Translations under genes and position numbers: made by a program
Part shown: one piece after another, positions 17,900 through 27,748 of the stretch
Position numbering within the stretch: position 1 is the stretch's first letter
Layout: every line of letters starts with the position of its first letter
Assembly: GCA_043720875.1 (NCBI GenBank)
Contig: JAYSRU010000196.1
Location: forward strand, 3,899-67,898
Length of the DNA: 64,000 nucleotides
Source of the DNA: JAYSRU01 sp043720875
Lineage (GTDB): Bacteria; Bacteroidota; Bacteroidia; Flavobacteriales_D; Crocinitomicaceae
Direction of reading: 5' to 3'
Notes under the pieces: model-generated
Told to the model about the DNA's origin: nothing
Database searches by the model: none
What the model saw: the letters and a program-made list of their open reading frames with translations, nothing else

Positions 17900-19984
17900 A
17901 TGGCAACAACAAAGCAATTAACAAAGTCGAGCATTCAACTGGATGTATTGTATACTGCATTTCGTAAAATGGCAACAGCAAAAACGTTGGCAGAAAAATA
18001 CGAAGACACCAAGGAAATTACAGCGAAATACGTGCATGCCACATCGCGTGGACACGAAGCAATTCAATTAGCTGTTGGGTTGCAATTACGCGCACAAGAT
18101 TGGGTTTCTCCCTACTACCGAGACGATAGCATTCTTCTAGGCATGGGGATTTCACCTTATGAATTAATGCTGCAAGTTTTTGCTAAAAAAGACGATATTT
18201 TTTCAGGAGGTAGAACGTATTATTGTCACCCGTCTTTAAACAGAGCTGACATGGCAAAAATTATTCATCAATCTTCCGCAACGGGCATGCAAGCCATTCC
18301 AACAACTGGAATTGCAATGGGTGTTCAATACCGTGAAAAGCAAGGTTTAGATACATGGGAGAAAGGTAATGCGCCGGTTGTTGTTTGTAGTTTGGGCGAT
18401 GCATCTTGCACCGAAGGTGAGGTGAGTGAAGCTTTGCAAATGGCGGCGTTAAAACAATTTCCGATCGTATTTTTAGTACAAGATAACGGATGGGATATTT
18501 CGGCAAATGCAGCTGAAACACGTGCGCAAGATATTACCAAATATGCCCAAGGCTTTAATGGAATTGAAGTGCGAACCATTGACGGCAGTGATTTTGAGCT
18601 GTCTTATTCAACGATAAAAGAAGTATTTGATACAGTTAGAATCGAACGCAGACCATTTATTGTTCATGCTAAAGTTCCTTTGCTAGGACATCATACCTCT
18701 GGTGTACGTAAAGAATGGTATCGGGATGATTTAGAAGAAGCAGGATTGAGAGATCCCTATCCAAAATTATTGAATTTGATTCTTGAAAATGGAGGAACAA
18801 ATTCAGAAATTGAAGCGATTGAAGCTGAAGTAAACGATCTTGTAAATTCAGATTACGACAAAGCTTTGAATGCAGAAGATCCTTCACCAAGTTCGGTGAT
18901 TGACCATATTTTCGCACCTACTCCGATTACGGAAGAAAAAGGAGAACGCACACCAGCTGGGAAAAAGAAAACTGTAATGGTTGATTCTGCCTTATTTGCA
19001 GTGCGCGAATTGATGGCAAAGCATCCGGAGTCATTGCTTTACGGTCAAGATGTTGGTGGAAGATTAGGAGGTGTTTTTCGTGAAGCTGCAACGTTAGCAC
19101 AAACTTTTGGAGACGATCGCGTTTTCAATACACCCATACAAGAAGCATTTATTATCGGTAGCACAGTCGGAATGGCTGCTACAGGACTTCGGCCTTTCGT
19201 AGAAGTACAATTTGCAGATTACATTTGGCCCGGTTTGAACCAATTATTTACAGAAGTGAGTAGATCCTATTATTTATCGAATGGTAAATGGCCTGTAAGT
19301 GCAGTTATTCGTGTTCCAATTGGTGCATACGGATCTGGCGGACCTTATCATTCCTCAAGTGTAGAATCTGTTCTCACAAATATTAGAGGAGTAAAAATTG
19401 TTTACCCTTCAACTGGTGCCGATCTCAAGGGGTTAATGAAAGCAGCTTATTATGATCCAAACCCAGTTGTAATGCTGGAACACAAAGGATTGTATTGGAG
19501 TAAAATTCCAGGAACAGAAGGAGCCATGTCTGTTGAGCCAGACGAAGATTATATTATCCCAATTGGTAAGGCGAGAATTGTTCAAGAAGCAGCACCTGAA
19601 AGAATAAAATCTGGCGAAAGTTTTACGGTAATCACGTATGGTATGGGTGTTTATTGGGCAACAAATGCGTGCAAAGATTTTGCTGACAAGGTAGAAATAG
19701 TTGATTTAAGAACATTACATCCACTTGATATGGATGCGATCTACGCCTCTGTGAATAAGCACGGAAAAGTAATGTTGGTAACGGAAGAGTCGGTTGAAGC
19801 TAGCTTTACCTTAGGTTTGGCAGGAAGAATACAACGTGATTGTTTTAAAAATTTGGATGCGCCAATTTCAATTGTTGGGGCAATAGATACGCCAGCAATT
19901 CCATTAAACAGTATTTTAGAAGCTACTTTATTGCCGAATGCAGAGAAGGTAAAAACAGAAATGTTAAAATTATTAGCGTATTAA
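17900..19984 (+). CDS. Fused alpha/beta E1 of a branched-chain 2-oxoacid dehydrogenase
   Basis: Thiamine-diphosphate-dependent decarboxylase of branched-chain 2-oxo acids from Val, Leu and Ile. The alpha half (residues 1 to about 335) has GDASCTEGEVSEALQMAAL and VQDNGWDISA as the thiamine-diphosphate motif and GHHTSGVRKEWY later; the beta half (from about 355) has GQDVGGRLGGVFREA, TPIQEAFIIG, GSGGPYHSSSVES and VDLRTLHPLD. The fusion in one 694-residue chain is usual in Bacteroidota. It lacks a linked E2 or E3 gene here, so it must share these with proteins encoded elsewhere. An acetoin-type or pyruvate E1 is a less likely reading. Confidence 0.88.
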   Translation: MATTKQLTKSSIQLDVLYTAFRKMATAKTLAEKYEDTKEITAKYVHATSRGHEAIQLAVGLQLRAQDWVSPYYRDDSILLGMGISPYELMLQVFAKKDDIFSGGRTYYCHPSLNRADMAKIIHQSSATGMQAIPTTGIAMGVQYREKQGLDTWEKGNAPVVVCSLGDASCTEGEVSEALQMAALKQFPIVFLVQDNGWDISANAAETRAQDITKYAQGFNGIEVRTIDGSDFELSYSTIKEVFDTVRIERRPFIVHAKVPLLGHHTSGVRKEWYRDDLEEAGLRDPYPKLLNLILENGGTNSEIEAIEAEVNDLVNSDYDKALNAEDPSPSSVIDHIFAPTPITEEKGERTPAGKKKTVMVDSALFAVRELMAKHPESLLYGQDVGGRLGGVFREAATLAQTFGDDRVFNTPIQEAFIIGSTVGMAATGLRPFVEVQFADYIWPGLNQLFTEVSRSYYLSNGKWPVSAVIRVPIGAYGSGGPYHSSSVESVLTNIRGVKIVYPSTGADLKGLMKAAYYDPNPVVMLEHKGLYWSKIPGTEGAMSVEPDEDYIIPIGKARIVQEAAPERIKSGESFTVITYGMGVYWATNACKDFADKVEIVDLRTLHPLDMDAIYASVNKHGKVMLVTEESVEASFTLGLAGRIQRDCFKNLDAPISIVGAIDTPAIPLNSILEATLLPNAEKVKTEMLKLLAY

Positions 19985-20038
19985 TAACGTAACGATTCGT
20001 TAAAAGAGGATTGTAATAGAACACTTAAAAATAGATTT

Positions 20039-20818
20039 ATGAAAAACGTATGGATAGCAATTTTAACACTTACATTTTTTGCGTGCGGTGAAGACAAAGG
20101 AGCAGAAGACAAAGAGAATTTGGGTGTTTTGGGTCAAAATTTAGCCAATTTGCCGGCTCAATTGGCTCAAATTGATAGCGCTAAAATGAGTACTTGGAGC
20201 GAAGGTAGCAGTTTGAATTATTCCAAACTAGATGGCTTAGTAAGTATTGGTGTCAAAATGTATTTTGATGGTAAAAATGTAGAAAAATACGTTGAAAATT
20301 TTACAGAACAAGGCAAAGGAGGCATGCGTGCTTATTATTTAAAAGAGGCTAAAATATTTGCAATCTATGAATTGTATGAAGAAAACAGCAATCCTGAAAA
20401 AGCATATATGGTAGAGCGTTATTCGTTAGTTGCGAATGACAAAGTAACCGAATGTACAGAGCGTGTGGCGGATTTTGAGACTGACTTAATCAACAAGTCG
20501 TTCCAAAAATCAGAAGTGAAATCAATTGACATTGCTAGAATGATTAGGGCGATAAATCAAAAGGGAGAATTCGCAACAACTTTTCAAGGATTTTTGGACC
20601 AAGGTGGGGTAGTGTATATGTTGGTGGGAGAACCAAAACCAGGGAAGGATGCTTTTACTTCGGCCTTACAAGTGGATATGCGTGATCAATTAATTCACGA
20701 TTTAATGTCGGATCCTGACATTTACATTAACCGAAAAGTGAGAGTTGAGTATGAATCGATGACTGATCCTAATTCAGGATTTACGGCTCAGCTTTACTTG
20801 CATGGAGATTTTATCTAA
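20039..20818 (+). CDS. Putative lipoprotein of unknown function
   Basis: No function recognised. The N-terminus (MKNVWIAILTLTFFAC) is a lipoprotein signal with the modified Cys at residue 16, followed by an acidic linker, so the 259-residue protein should be membrane anchored. The body contains mixed strands and helices without a motif I know. The second half, with VDMRDQLIHDLMSDPDIY and a closing strand, is uniform in codon use with its neighbours. It lies 54 bp after the E1 gene and 26 bp before the GNAT gene. Confidence 0.6.
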   Translation: MKNVWIAILTLTFFACGEDKGAEDKENLGVLGQNLANLPAQLAQIDSAKMSTWSEGSSLNYSKLDGLVSIGVKMYFDGKNVEKYVENFTEQGKGGMRAYYLKEAKIFAIYELYEENSNPEKAYMVERYSLVANDKVTECTERVADFETDLINKSFQKSEVKSIDIARMIRAINQKGEFATTFQGFLDQGGVVYMLVGEPKPGKDAFTSALQVDMRDQLIHDLMSDPDIYINRKVRVEYESMTDPNSGFTAQLYLHGDFI

Positions 20819-20844
20819 CATACAACCACAGTTTCATTTCCTAA

Positions 20845-21297
20845 ATGGTCTCACCTCGAATTAGAGCATATCACGTTACAGATAAAGAAAATGTAGTAGT
20901 GCTGTTGGATTTAAATACACCACAGTATTTTGCAGCCGAAGAAAAACAAGATTTTATTTCCTATTTGGAGAATGAAATAGAATATTACTATGTTGCTGAA
21001 TTAGACAACGCAATAATAGCTTGCAGGGGATTTAATTTTGCGAAAGATGACACGAATGGATTTATCGTATGGGATATCGTTCATCCTGAATTTCAAGGTA
21101 AGGGAGTTGGGAAATCACTGTTGAATTTCAGAATAGAAAAGTTGCAGTCATTTGACAGTATCAATAAAATAACAGTCAGAACATCCCAACACGTCTTTGC
21201 ATTTTATGAAAAGGCTGGATTTAATCTAGTTGACATTAAAAAGAATTATTGGGCTGAAGGATTCGATTTATACCATATGGAATTATTGTTGCACTAG
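20845..21297 (+). CDS. GNAT family N-acetyltransferase
   Basis: Acetyl-CoA-dependent N-acetyltransferase with unknown acceptor. The acetyl-CoA site is clear in VHPEFQGKGVGKSLLNFRIE (motif A, Q/RxxGxG/A), followed by the AFYEKAGF motif B near residue 125. The 150-residue length is that of a single-domain GNAT. It is close to the preceding lipoprotein gene and the following kinase gene, all on the same strand. Confidence 0.85.
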   Translation: MVSPRIRAYHVTDKENVVVLLDLNTPQYFAAEEKQDFISYLENEIEYYYVAELDNAIIACRGFNFAKDDTNGFIVWDIVHPEFQGKGVGKSLLNFRIEKLQSFDSINKITVRTSQHVFAFYEKAGFNLVDIKKNYWAEGFDLYHMELLLH

Positions 21298-21346
21298 AAC
21301 CTAAAAATGTTTAATTTCAACCTTTTAAAATGATTTTATTAATTAT

Positions 21347-22561
21347 ATGTTGAGATTAGTTGAATTGATTTTAAATTGTGGTGTAAAAACCCAGTACCAG
21401 ACTTGGCAAATCCACTTAACTCGAAAATTGAATGCGATTGCATTAGTTTCTTCTATCAATGGAATTGTTGCCATTGCTTTTTGTGCTTGGCTAGGTATCA
21501 ATGATTTTTTGTACGACTTTCTTTTCGTTATTTGCTTGTCTCCAGTAATTGTATTGTTTAATTTTTACAAAAATTACGTATGGTCAATATATTTTTTCTT
21601 TTTCTGTAGTATATGTGTCACATTACCTATTTTAACACTAAAAATGGGCCTCGCTTCTAATATTTATCTGTTTTATTTCCCAGTTGTCATAAGTTTAGTA
21701 CAAATTCTCGGAAGAAAAGAACTTGTTAAACACCTTATGTATTTTGGAATTATTATTATAGTAACTGTGTTTTTTTTAGGATATGGAATTTTTAACGACC
21801 TACTTCATATTAACTTCCCTACCGAGATTGTTTTTCTTGTGTCTATATTTAATTTAATACTATCATTGGTAACAACAATCATATTCACACTAATTATTAC
21901 CAAGGAATCGATTGCGCAAGAAACAAAATTAAATACCTTAGTAAAAGAAAAAGATCTTTTATTGGCTGAGGTTTTCCACAGGGTAAAGAATAACATGAAT
22001 ATCGTTACAAGCTTATTGAATCTGAAGAAAAACATGGCAGATTCGTGTGAAGTAAAATCCGCGTTGGAAGATTGTCAAAATCGAATATATTCTATGGCGT
22101 TAGTGCACAATACTATTTACAGAAGCAAAGATTTCATTGGATTAAATTTTAAGGCCTATGTGCAAAAATTGGTGCATGAAATTTCAACTTCACTCGGACA
22201 TGCCAATGAAGTTGAAATTGTCTTAAAGATGGAAAACACCGATTTAGATTTGGTCAACGCTATTCCCTGCGGATTAATCTTAAATGAACTCATTACCAAT
22301 TCCTTTAAATACGCAAAAGAAGATGGTAAAATCTTAGTCATTACTATCGACATTCAAAAAAATGATAATACCATTGTATTTCAGGTGAGTGACAATGGTC
22401 CAGGAATTTTGAATTTAAATGAAACCGAAAATTCAACATTAGGAATTGAACTCATCAAATCTTTAACGGAACAAATTGATGGAATGTGTTCCTTTTCTAA
22501 TGATAACGGATTAAAGTTTACCCTTACATTTCAATTAAAACATGAAGTGAAGCTGCGGTAA
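21347..22561 (+). CDS. Membrane sensor histidine kinase (HisKA_2 type)
   Basis: Histidine kinase with an N-terminal membrane input domain of about six segments (residues 30-190) that includes IYLFYFPVV, a short coiled linker and a HisKA_2 phospho-acceptor region, EVFHRVKNNMNIVTSLLNL, with the phosphorylated His. The ATPase part has LILNELITNSFKYA (N box) and VSDNGPGI (G1 box). No receiver domain is present and no response regulator is adjacent. The kinase at 27857-29086 is built the same way, with YLYHFPLV in its input domain. Its stop codon directly abuts the stop of the convergent tyrS. Confidence 0.88.
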   Translation: MLRLVELILNCGVKTQYQTWQIHLTRKLNAIALVSSINGIVAIAFCAWLGINDFLYDFLFVICLSPVIVLFNFYKNYVWSIYFFFFCSICVTLPILTLKMGLASNIYLFYFPVVISLVQILGRKELVKHLMYFGIIIIVTVFFLGYGIFNDLLHINFPTEIVFLVSIFNLILSLVTTIIFTLIITKESIAQETKLNTLVKEKDLLLAEVFHRVKNNMNIVTSLLNLKKNMADSCEVKSALEDCQNRIYSMALVHNTIYRSKDFIGLNFKAYVQKLVHEISTSLGHANEVEIVLKMENTDLDLVNAIPCGLILNELITNSFKYAKEDGKILVITIDIQKNDNTIVFQVSDNGPGILNLNETENSTLGIELIKSLTEQIDGMCSFSNDNGLKFTLTFQLKHEVKLR

Positions 22562-23845
22562 TTATTCAACCACAAGAATAAAGTTATTCTTTTTTCCTTT
22601 GCCTAATAACACATAACGATTTGAAATTAAATCATGCTGTGTTATCATTTTATCTCCATCAACCTTTTCTTTATTCACCGTGATCGCATTGGCAGCCAAT
22701 TCTCTTTTAGCTTCGCCATTGGAAGCAAGAAAATTTCCTTTTCCAACCAAAGCATCTGTAATACTTAATCCACTGTCAAATTCTGTTCTTGAAATTATTG
22801 CTTGTGGAACGCCTTCGAAAATTTCTGAAAATTGTTGTGCATTAAGCTTTTTGAGTTCTTCTGCACTTGCTTTTCCGAACAAAATATTACTCGCATTTAT
22901 TGCCGAATCTAGGGCTTCTTGACCATGAACCCTCACTGTAACTTCTTCTGCAATTGCTTTCTGCAAAGAACGTAAATGCGGAGCTTCTAAATGGTCAACT
23001 TCAATTTTTTCAATTGTTTCTTGCGACATTAACGTATAAAAACGGATTAATTTTTTCGCATCTTCATCGCTTGCATTCAACCAAAATTGGTAAAAAGCGA
23101 AGGGCGACGTTTTTTCAGCATCTAGCCAAACCGTTCCACTTTCCGTTTTTCCGAATTTTCCGCCGTCAGATTTTGTTAATAGCGGACACGTAAGTGCAAA
23201 AGCTTCACCATTTGCTTTTTTACGAATCAATTCTGTTCCTGTGGTAATATTTCCCCACTGATCAGATCCACCAATTTGAAGTTTACAATTATGGTGCGTG
23301 TAAAGGTGAAGAAAATCATACCCTTGCAGTAGCTGGTAAGAGAATTCGGTAAAGCTTATTCCTGTTTCGATTCTTTTCTTCACAGAATCTTTCGCCATCA
23401 TATAATTGACCGTAATGTGTTTTCCAATGTCACGAATGAAGTCTAAAAAACTGAAATCTTTCATCCAATCATAGTTATTTAGCATCAACGCGGGATTATT
23501 TGGTGCGTTGAAGTCTAAAAATCGTTTCAATTGTTGACTTACCCCTTCCACATTTTTTGCTAATTGTTCTGGCGTTTGTAGATTTCGTTCGGCAGATTTT
23601 CCTGATGGATCTCCAACCATTCCAGTCGCCCCTCCAACCAATGCAATGGGCTGATTACCTGAGCGCTGTAAGTGAACCAATAACATGATCGGCAATAAGT
23701 TGCCTACATGCAAAGAATCTGAAGTTGGATCAAAGCCGACGTAACCTGCCGTCATTTCTTTCAACAATTGCGCTTCGGTTCCAGGCATCACATCGTGAAT
23801 CATCCCTCTCCATTTCAGTTCCTCTATAAAATTTATTGCTTTCAC
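22562..23845 (-). CDS. tyrS: Tyrosyl-tRNA synthetase
   Basis: Charges tRNA-Tyr with tyrosine. Class I synthetase core with the HIGH-like motif in LHVGNLLPIM (about residue 47), the tyrosine-binding QLLQGYDFLHL and QIGGSDQWGN segments, a KMSKS-like KFGKTESG loop and a C-terminal S4-like RNA-binding domain (about residues 360-425). At 427 residues it is a typical bacterial TyrRS. It is a single gene with its own promoter. Confidence 0.96.
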   Translation of the reverse strand: MKAINFIEELKWRGMIHDVMPGTEAQLLKEMTAGYVGFDPTSDSLHVGNLLPIMLLVHLQRSGNQPIALVGGATGMVGDPSGKSAERNLQTPEQLAKNVEGVSQQLKRFLDFNAPNNPALMLNNYDWMKDFSFLDFIRDIGKHITVNYMMAKDSVKKRIETGISFTEFSYQLLQGYDFLHLYTHHNCKLQIGGSDQWGNITTGTELIRKKANGEAFALTCPLLTKSDGGKFGKTESGTVWLDAEKTSPFAFYQFWLNASDEDAKKLIRFYTLMSQETIEKIEVDHLEAPHLRSLQKAIAEEVTVRVHGQEALDSAINASNILFGKASAEELKKLNAQQFSEIFEGVPQAIISRTEFDSGLSITDALVGKGNFLASNGEAKRELAANAITVNKEKVDGDKMITQHDLISNRYVLLGKGKKNNFILVVE

Positions 23846-23871
23846 TCGGTTTGATGTTTTTTGTTTGAGTA

Positions 23872-23903
23872 CAAAGATAACTTTCTTAAAGACAAGAATT
23901 CAA
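23872..23903 (-). promoter_or_regulatory. tyrS promoter
   Basis: Minus-strand exact -7 box TATCTTTG (23879-23872) with TTG 21 bp upstream (23903-23901). The predicted start site leaves a leader of about 20 nt, too short for a T-box. Confidence 0.65.
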
Positions 23904-23977
23904 TTCAAAATCAAATTTGTTATTTAGAGGTAATTATTGAGTAGCTTTATCAAGTAATTGTAGAAATCAATTCCATC

Positions 23978-24151
23978 ATGAAAAAAATAATTCCATACGT
24001 AGCTGGGGCAGTAGTGTTTTTTTTGATTTATTTTTTTGTTTATAAGCATGAAGCCAAAGATTCATTGTTAAGAACAATTATGTCTTTGTTTTTTGTGATT
24101 CTATTTACAGCAGGCTATACGTTTCTTTCTAGAAAAAAGAAAAATAACTAA
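23978..24151 (+). CDS. Small membrane protein, 57 residues
   Basis: Short gene without recognised function. It starts MKKIIPYVAGAVVFF and has two hydrophobic stretches (about residues 4-22 and 34-50) separated by a charged loop (KHEAKDS) and closed by SRKKKNN, i.e. a two-helix hairpin with a positively charged cytoplasmic tail. The hydrophobic/charged layout and clean ATG/TAA support a real gene. It lies in the 422-bp gap between the divergent tyrS and the dioxygenase gene. Confidence 0.55.
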   Translation: MKKIIPYVAGAVVFFLIYFFVYKHEAKDSLLRTIMSLFFVILFTAGYTFLSRKKKNN

Positions 24152-24267
24152 TTCAACAATTATTTAGACTAGAAATTTCATTACTCAATAATTAGGAATA
24201 AAAAATATTCTATTTCATTTTAGTTCATCTTTTCAAAAACAAGTAACTTAGCAAAAAATATATCATT

Positions 24268-24792
24268 ATGTTAATGCCTTTCAATCTTAATGCTTGGATC
24301 AACGAGCACCGCGAATTTTTAAAACCACCTATCGGAAATAAAAACTTATATGTGCAAGCAGGAGATTTTATTGTAATGGTGGTTGGTGGCCCGAACGCTA
24401 GAAAAGATTACCATTACAACGAAAGCGAAGAATTATTTTATCAGTTGGAAGGTGATGTTACCGTAAAGGTTCAACAGGATGGTAAAGCGGTTGACGTAGT
24501 TATCAAAGAAGGTGATATTTTCCTTCTACCGGCAATGATTCCGCATTCTCCGATTCGCGGCGAAAATACGGTTGGTTTGGTAATCGAACGTGTACGTAAA
24601 GGAACAAATTTGGTAGATGGCTTGTATTGGTTTTGTGACAATTGCAATCATGAACTACACCATTACCGTTTTCCACTTCAAGATATCGAAAAAGATTTTA
24701 TCTCTCGTTTTAGAGATTTTTACGCATCCATCGACTTACGCACGTGTGATGCTTGTGGGACAATAATGGATACGGATCCTAGATTTGTTTAA
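24268..24792 (+). CDS. nbaC: 3-Hydroxyanthranilate 3,4-dioxygenase
   Basis: Opens the ring of 3-hydroxyanthranilate to the precursor of quinolinate, in the kynurenine route to NAD. Cupin fold with the iron ligands His49, Glu55 and His93 (DYHYNESEELFYQ and IPHSPI), and the bacterial-type rubredoxin-like metal site CDNC / CDAC near the C-terminus. At 174 residues it is the usual length. Other kynurenine-pathway genes are not in the window; nadE at 44.1 kb acts later in NAD synthesis. The alternative start 6 bp later makes little difference. Confidence 0.93.
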   Translation: MLMPFNLNAWINEHREFLKPPIGNKNLYVQAGDFIVMVVGGPNARKDYHYNESEELFYQLEGDVTVKVQQDGKAVDVVIKEGDIFLLPAMIPHSPIRGENTVGLVIERVRKGTNLVDGLYWFCDNCNHELHHYRFPLQDIEKDFISRFRDFYASIDLRTCDACGTIMDTDPRFV

Positions 24793-24827
24793 TTCGTTTC
24801 AAGTGCCACCTTTATTTCTAAATTGCA

Positions 24828-26030
24828 ATGATTGAAACACCTTTTGTGATTTTACAAACCAGTGAGCAACAACAATTGGTTGCCATTGGATCGCACCGCA
24901 CATTGGAGTGTGAAAATACATTTGGCGCACTTCAAATGTTGGATGTTTTTACAGACCAACACAAAGGTTCGTATATTTTTCTTTCCTTATCCTACGATTT
25001 AAAAAATGCGATAGAAGTGCTCGAATCAAATAATTCAAATCCAATTGCTTTCCCGTCTATTGTTGCTTTCGTTCCATCCTGTGTGTGGGAAGTTCAAAAT
25101 AAAAAGGCAAAAGTTGTTTTTGGCGAAACTAATTCTGAATTTGAGAATCAATTAGCTAGTTTTTTGCAACCAACCAAAGAAAAACTTCCCTCAATTGAAT
25201 TCGTTCCAGAGATTTCGAAAGAGAGGTATTTGTCCGATGTGAAAGAGCTACAAGAAGAAATTCAACAAGGAAATATTTACGAGATTAATTTTTGCCAGCA
25301 CTATTTAGGAAAAACGCCTAAAAAAAATTGGAATCCAATTGCTGTGCATCAACAGTTAATGGCACAAACAAAAGCACCTTTTTCTGCCTATTTTGCCTTT
25401 GATGAATTAGAAGTATTTTGTGCAAGTCCTGAACGTTTTTTAGAGAAAAAAGGAACTACTTTAAGGTCACAACCCATCAAAGGAACCGCAAAAAGGAGTA
25501 AAGATCCTGTTGCGGATGAAAACTTGAAACAAGCGCTTTTAGCGAGTAAGAAAGAAACAGCAGAAAACGTAATGATCGTTGATTTGGTGCGCAATGATTT
25601 CTCAAAAATTGCCGTAAAGAATTCTGTTAAAGTTACTGAGTTGTTTGGTTTGTATACGTTTGAAACTGTGCATCAAATGATTTCTACCATTGAGTGTGAA
25701 GTTGCAGAAAGCATTTCGTTTGTAGACATTTTAAAAGCAACTTTCCCTATGGGAAGCATGACAGGAGCGCCTAAAATTAGTGCTATGAAATTAGCAGAGC
25801 AAAAAGAGTCGTTTAAACGTGGTATTTATTCTGGAGCAATTGGATACATTGCCCCAAACGGTGATTTTGATTTAAATGTTGTCATTCGCTCATTGTTACA
25901 CGATACCAAGAAACGAAATATTTCTTGTGCTGTTGGCGGAGCGATTACAATTTTAAGTGATCCTGAAGCAGAATACGACGAGTGCTTGGTTAAAGTGGGT
26001 AAAATTTTAGCATTGTTCAATGGCAATTGA
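24828..26030 (+). CDS. pabB: Chorismate-utilising enzyme, aminodeoxychorismate synthase component I type
   Basis: Converts chorismate and ammonia to aminodeoxychorismate for folate synthesis. The 400-residue protein has the chorismate-binding domain: LQEEIQQGNIYEINFCQ, FCASPERFLEK, SQPIKGTAKRS, then MIVDLVRNDFSKI, TFPMGSMTGAPKI and SCAVGGAITILSDPEAEYDE. The IKGT motif and the lack of an adjacent trp gene make PabB more likely than anthranilate synthase TrpE. No glutaminase partner is next to it. It overlaps tilS by 11 bp and is probably translated together with it. Confidence 0.82.
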   Translation: MIETPFVILQTSEQQQLVAIGSHRTLECENTFGALQMLDVFTDQHKGSYIFLSLSYDLKNAIEVLESNNSNPIAFPSIVAFVPSCVWEVQNKKAKVVFGETNSEFENQLASFLQPTKEKLPSIEFVPEISKERYLSDVKELQEEIQQGNIYEINFCQHYLGKTPKKNWNPIAVHQQLMAQTKAPFSAYFAFDELEVFCASPERFLEKKGTTLRSQPIKGTAKRSKDPVADENLKQALLASKKETAENVMIVDLVRNDFSKIAVKNSVKVTELFGLYTFETVHQMISTIECEVAESISFVDILKATFPMGSMTGAPKISAMKLAEQKESFKRGIYSGAIGYIAPNGDFDLNVVIRSLLHDTKKRNISCAVGGAITILSDPEAEYDECLVKVGKILALFNGN

Positions 26031-27258
26031 CCTGAACTCATTTCTTAAGCAACATGTCGATGCTGCTGATACTACTACATTTTTCCTTGCGGTAAGTGGC
26101 GGTGTTGACTCCATGATTTTGTTGCATAAATTTCATGCATTACACTTAAAATGCGTTGTTTTACATGTCAATTATCAATTGCGTGAGGAAGATTCCGACT
26201 TGGATCAAAAACTGGTTGAATCCACCTGTAATGCAATGAATATTCCTTGTAAAACACTGGTTGTAGATAAATTGCAACTAAAAAATAGAGAAAAAGGAAA
26301 TTTACAAGAGATCGCACGGCGGTTGCGGTATGATTTTTTTGCACGTGAAATGGCCAATACAAGCAACGCAAAACTGGTATTAGGACATCATAAAAACGAT
26401 CAAGCGGAAACGTTTTTAATGCACTTAGATCGTAAGGCAGGGATTATGGGATTAGCTTGTATGGCTCCGAGTCATGCAAATATTCTACGTCCGTTACTCA
26501 ATTATTCCAAACAGGAATTGTATGCTGAAGCTAACAGTCTTCAAGTGAAATGGAGAGAAGATGGAAGTAATAGTAGAACGAATTACTACCGAAATTTTAT
26601 AAGGCAAAATATTATTCCAGTTTGGGAAGAAAAATCTCATAATCTCATAGATCATTTGGCAGAAAATGCAATCTTTTTTCAAGTACTTCAAAAAGAATTG
26701 GAAGTGCGTATTGCATTAATTTTAGCACAAGGAAAAACCGTTTCAATCGAAACTTGGGTTAAACTCTTGAGTATTGAAAAGGCTGAGGTATTGCGCCAAT
26801 GGAATTTTCCAACACAAATGGTGAATGAAGTTACTGATTTATTAAATTGCCAGGTTGGAAAATATGTTGCGGGTAATGGATTAACGATTTTTAGAGAACG
26901 AGATTTTTTGGTTTTAACTGATCAGGTGGAGGCTGCTATTCCTTTAATTTGTATCGAAAAAGTAAATTCATTTCAAAAAAATCTTGGCAATGTTGCATTC
27001 TTAGATGGATCAAAGATTTCTGGTGAACTGCGCTTGCGTAAATGGAAAACAGGAGATAGAATGATACCACTAGGTATGAAAGGTTCTAAACTTATTAGTA
27101 CAATTTTGGCAAATGACAAGGTGTTAAGTAGCCAAAAAAAGAATTTTTTAGTGCTGGAAGATGATAAAATTATTCATTGGTTAGTAGGAATTAGGGTTTC
27201 TGATTGTTCAAAAATTACAAATGAAACTATTGATATTCAAAAGGTTAGCTTGGCTTGA
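26020..27258 (+). CDS. tilS: tRNA(Ile)-lysidine synthase
   Basis: Modifies C34 of tRNA-Ile(CAU) to lysidine so that it reads AUA, using ATP and lysine. The PP-loop SGGVDS is at residues 26-31, followed by HVNYQLREEDSD, NLQEIARRLRYDFF and LGHHKNDQAETFLMHL, which are family signatures. The C-terminal part (about residues 320-410, LRKWKTGDRMIPLGMKGSKLI) matches the substrate-recognition TilS-C domain. At 412 residues it is complete. It overlaps pabB by 11 bp. Confidence 0.94.
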   Translation: MAIDLNSFLKQHVDAADTTTFFLAVSGGVDSMILLHKFHALHLKCVVLHVNYQLREEDSDLDQKLVESTCNAMNIPCKTLVVDKLQLKNREKGNLQEIARRLRYDFFAREMANTSNAKLVLGHHKNDQAETFLMHLDRKAGIMGLACMAPSHANILRPLLNYSKQELYAEANSLQVKWREDGSNSRTNYYRNFIRQNIIPVWEEKSHNLIDHLAENAIFFQVLQKELEVRIALILAQGKTVSIETWVKLLSIEKAEVLRQWNFPTQMVNEVTDLLNCQVGKYVAGNGLTIFRERDFLVLTDQVEAAIPLICIEKVNSFQKNLGNVAFLDGSKISGELRLRKWKTGDRMIPLGMKGSKLISTILANDKVLSSQKKNFLVLEDDKIIHWLVGIRVSDCSKITNETIDIQKVSLA

Positions 27259-27409
27259 CTTGTTCATGGCTGGATCTTATTGAATATTTTTAATGTATTT
27301 TGTTTGTTTATTGAATATGTTTTGTACATTAGAGTATTGCAAAGCTTTCTTTCTGTGCTAGCTAGAACAATCACATTTCAAATATATTCATCTCAAATAA
27401 TGCTAAATT

Positions 27410-27700
27410 ATGACAGCAACACAACTCGACGTACCGACTTTAATTGAAAAAGAAACTATTCCAAGTTTGAATTTTCGTGATGCAAGTATAGAAGTGAACC
27501 AAAGTAAGACATTGAGGTTTGATTTAGAACGCGCTACATCTTTAGGGAATCTATATCATGTAAAAGTAGGAATCGTATTTCAAGACGATAATGGTATTAA
27601 ACGCGTGAATACAACAATTTGGGCAACTGGATCCAAGTATATTTCGTTGAAAGGAGGATTATGGATTCCGATTTCCAGAATAGTAGAAATTGACGCTTAA
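27410..27700 (+). CDS. Hypothetical small protein, 96 residues
   Basis: No function recognised. A short soluble protein with alternating polar and hydrophobic residues suggesting beta-strands (LYHVKVGIVFQDD, VNTTIWATGSKYISL, IPISRIVEI), without a signal peptide. Codon use is like its neighbours. It has 151 bp of upstream sequence, so it likely has its own promoter. It lies just before the putative small RNA and terminator. Confidence 0.55.
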   Translation: MTATQLDVPTLIEKETIPSLNFRDASIEVNQSKTLRFDLERATSLGNLYHVKVGIVFQDDNGIKRVNTTIWATGSKYISLKGGLWIPISRIVEIDA

Positions 27701-27748
27701 CTCAATATTGACAGCAATTAGTCGGATAAATAATTGAAATACATCCCA

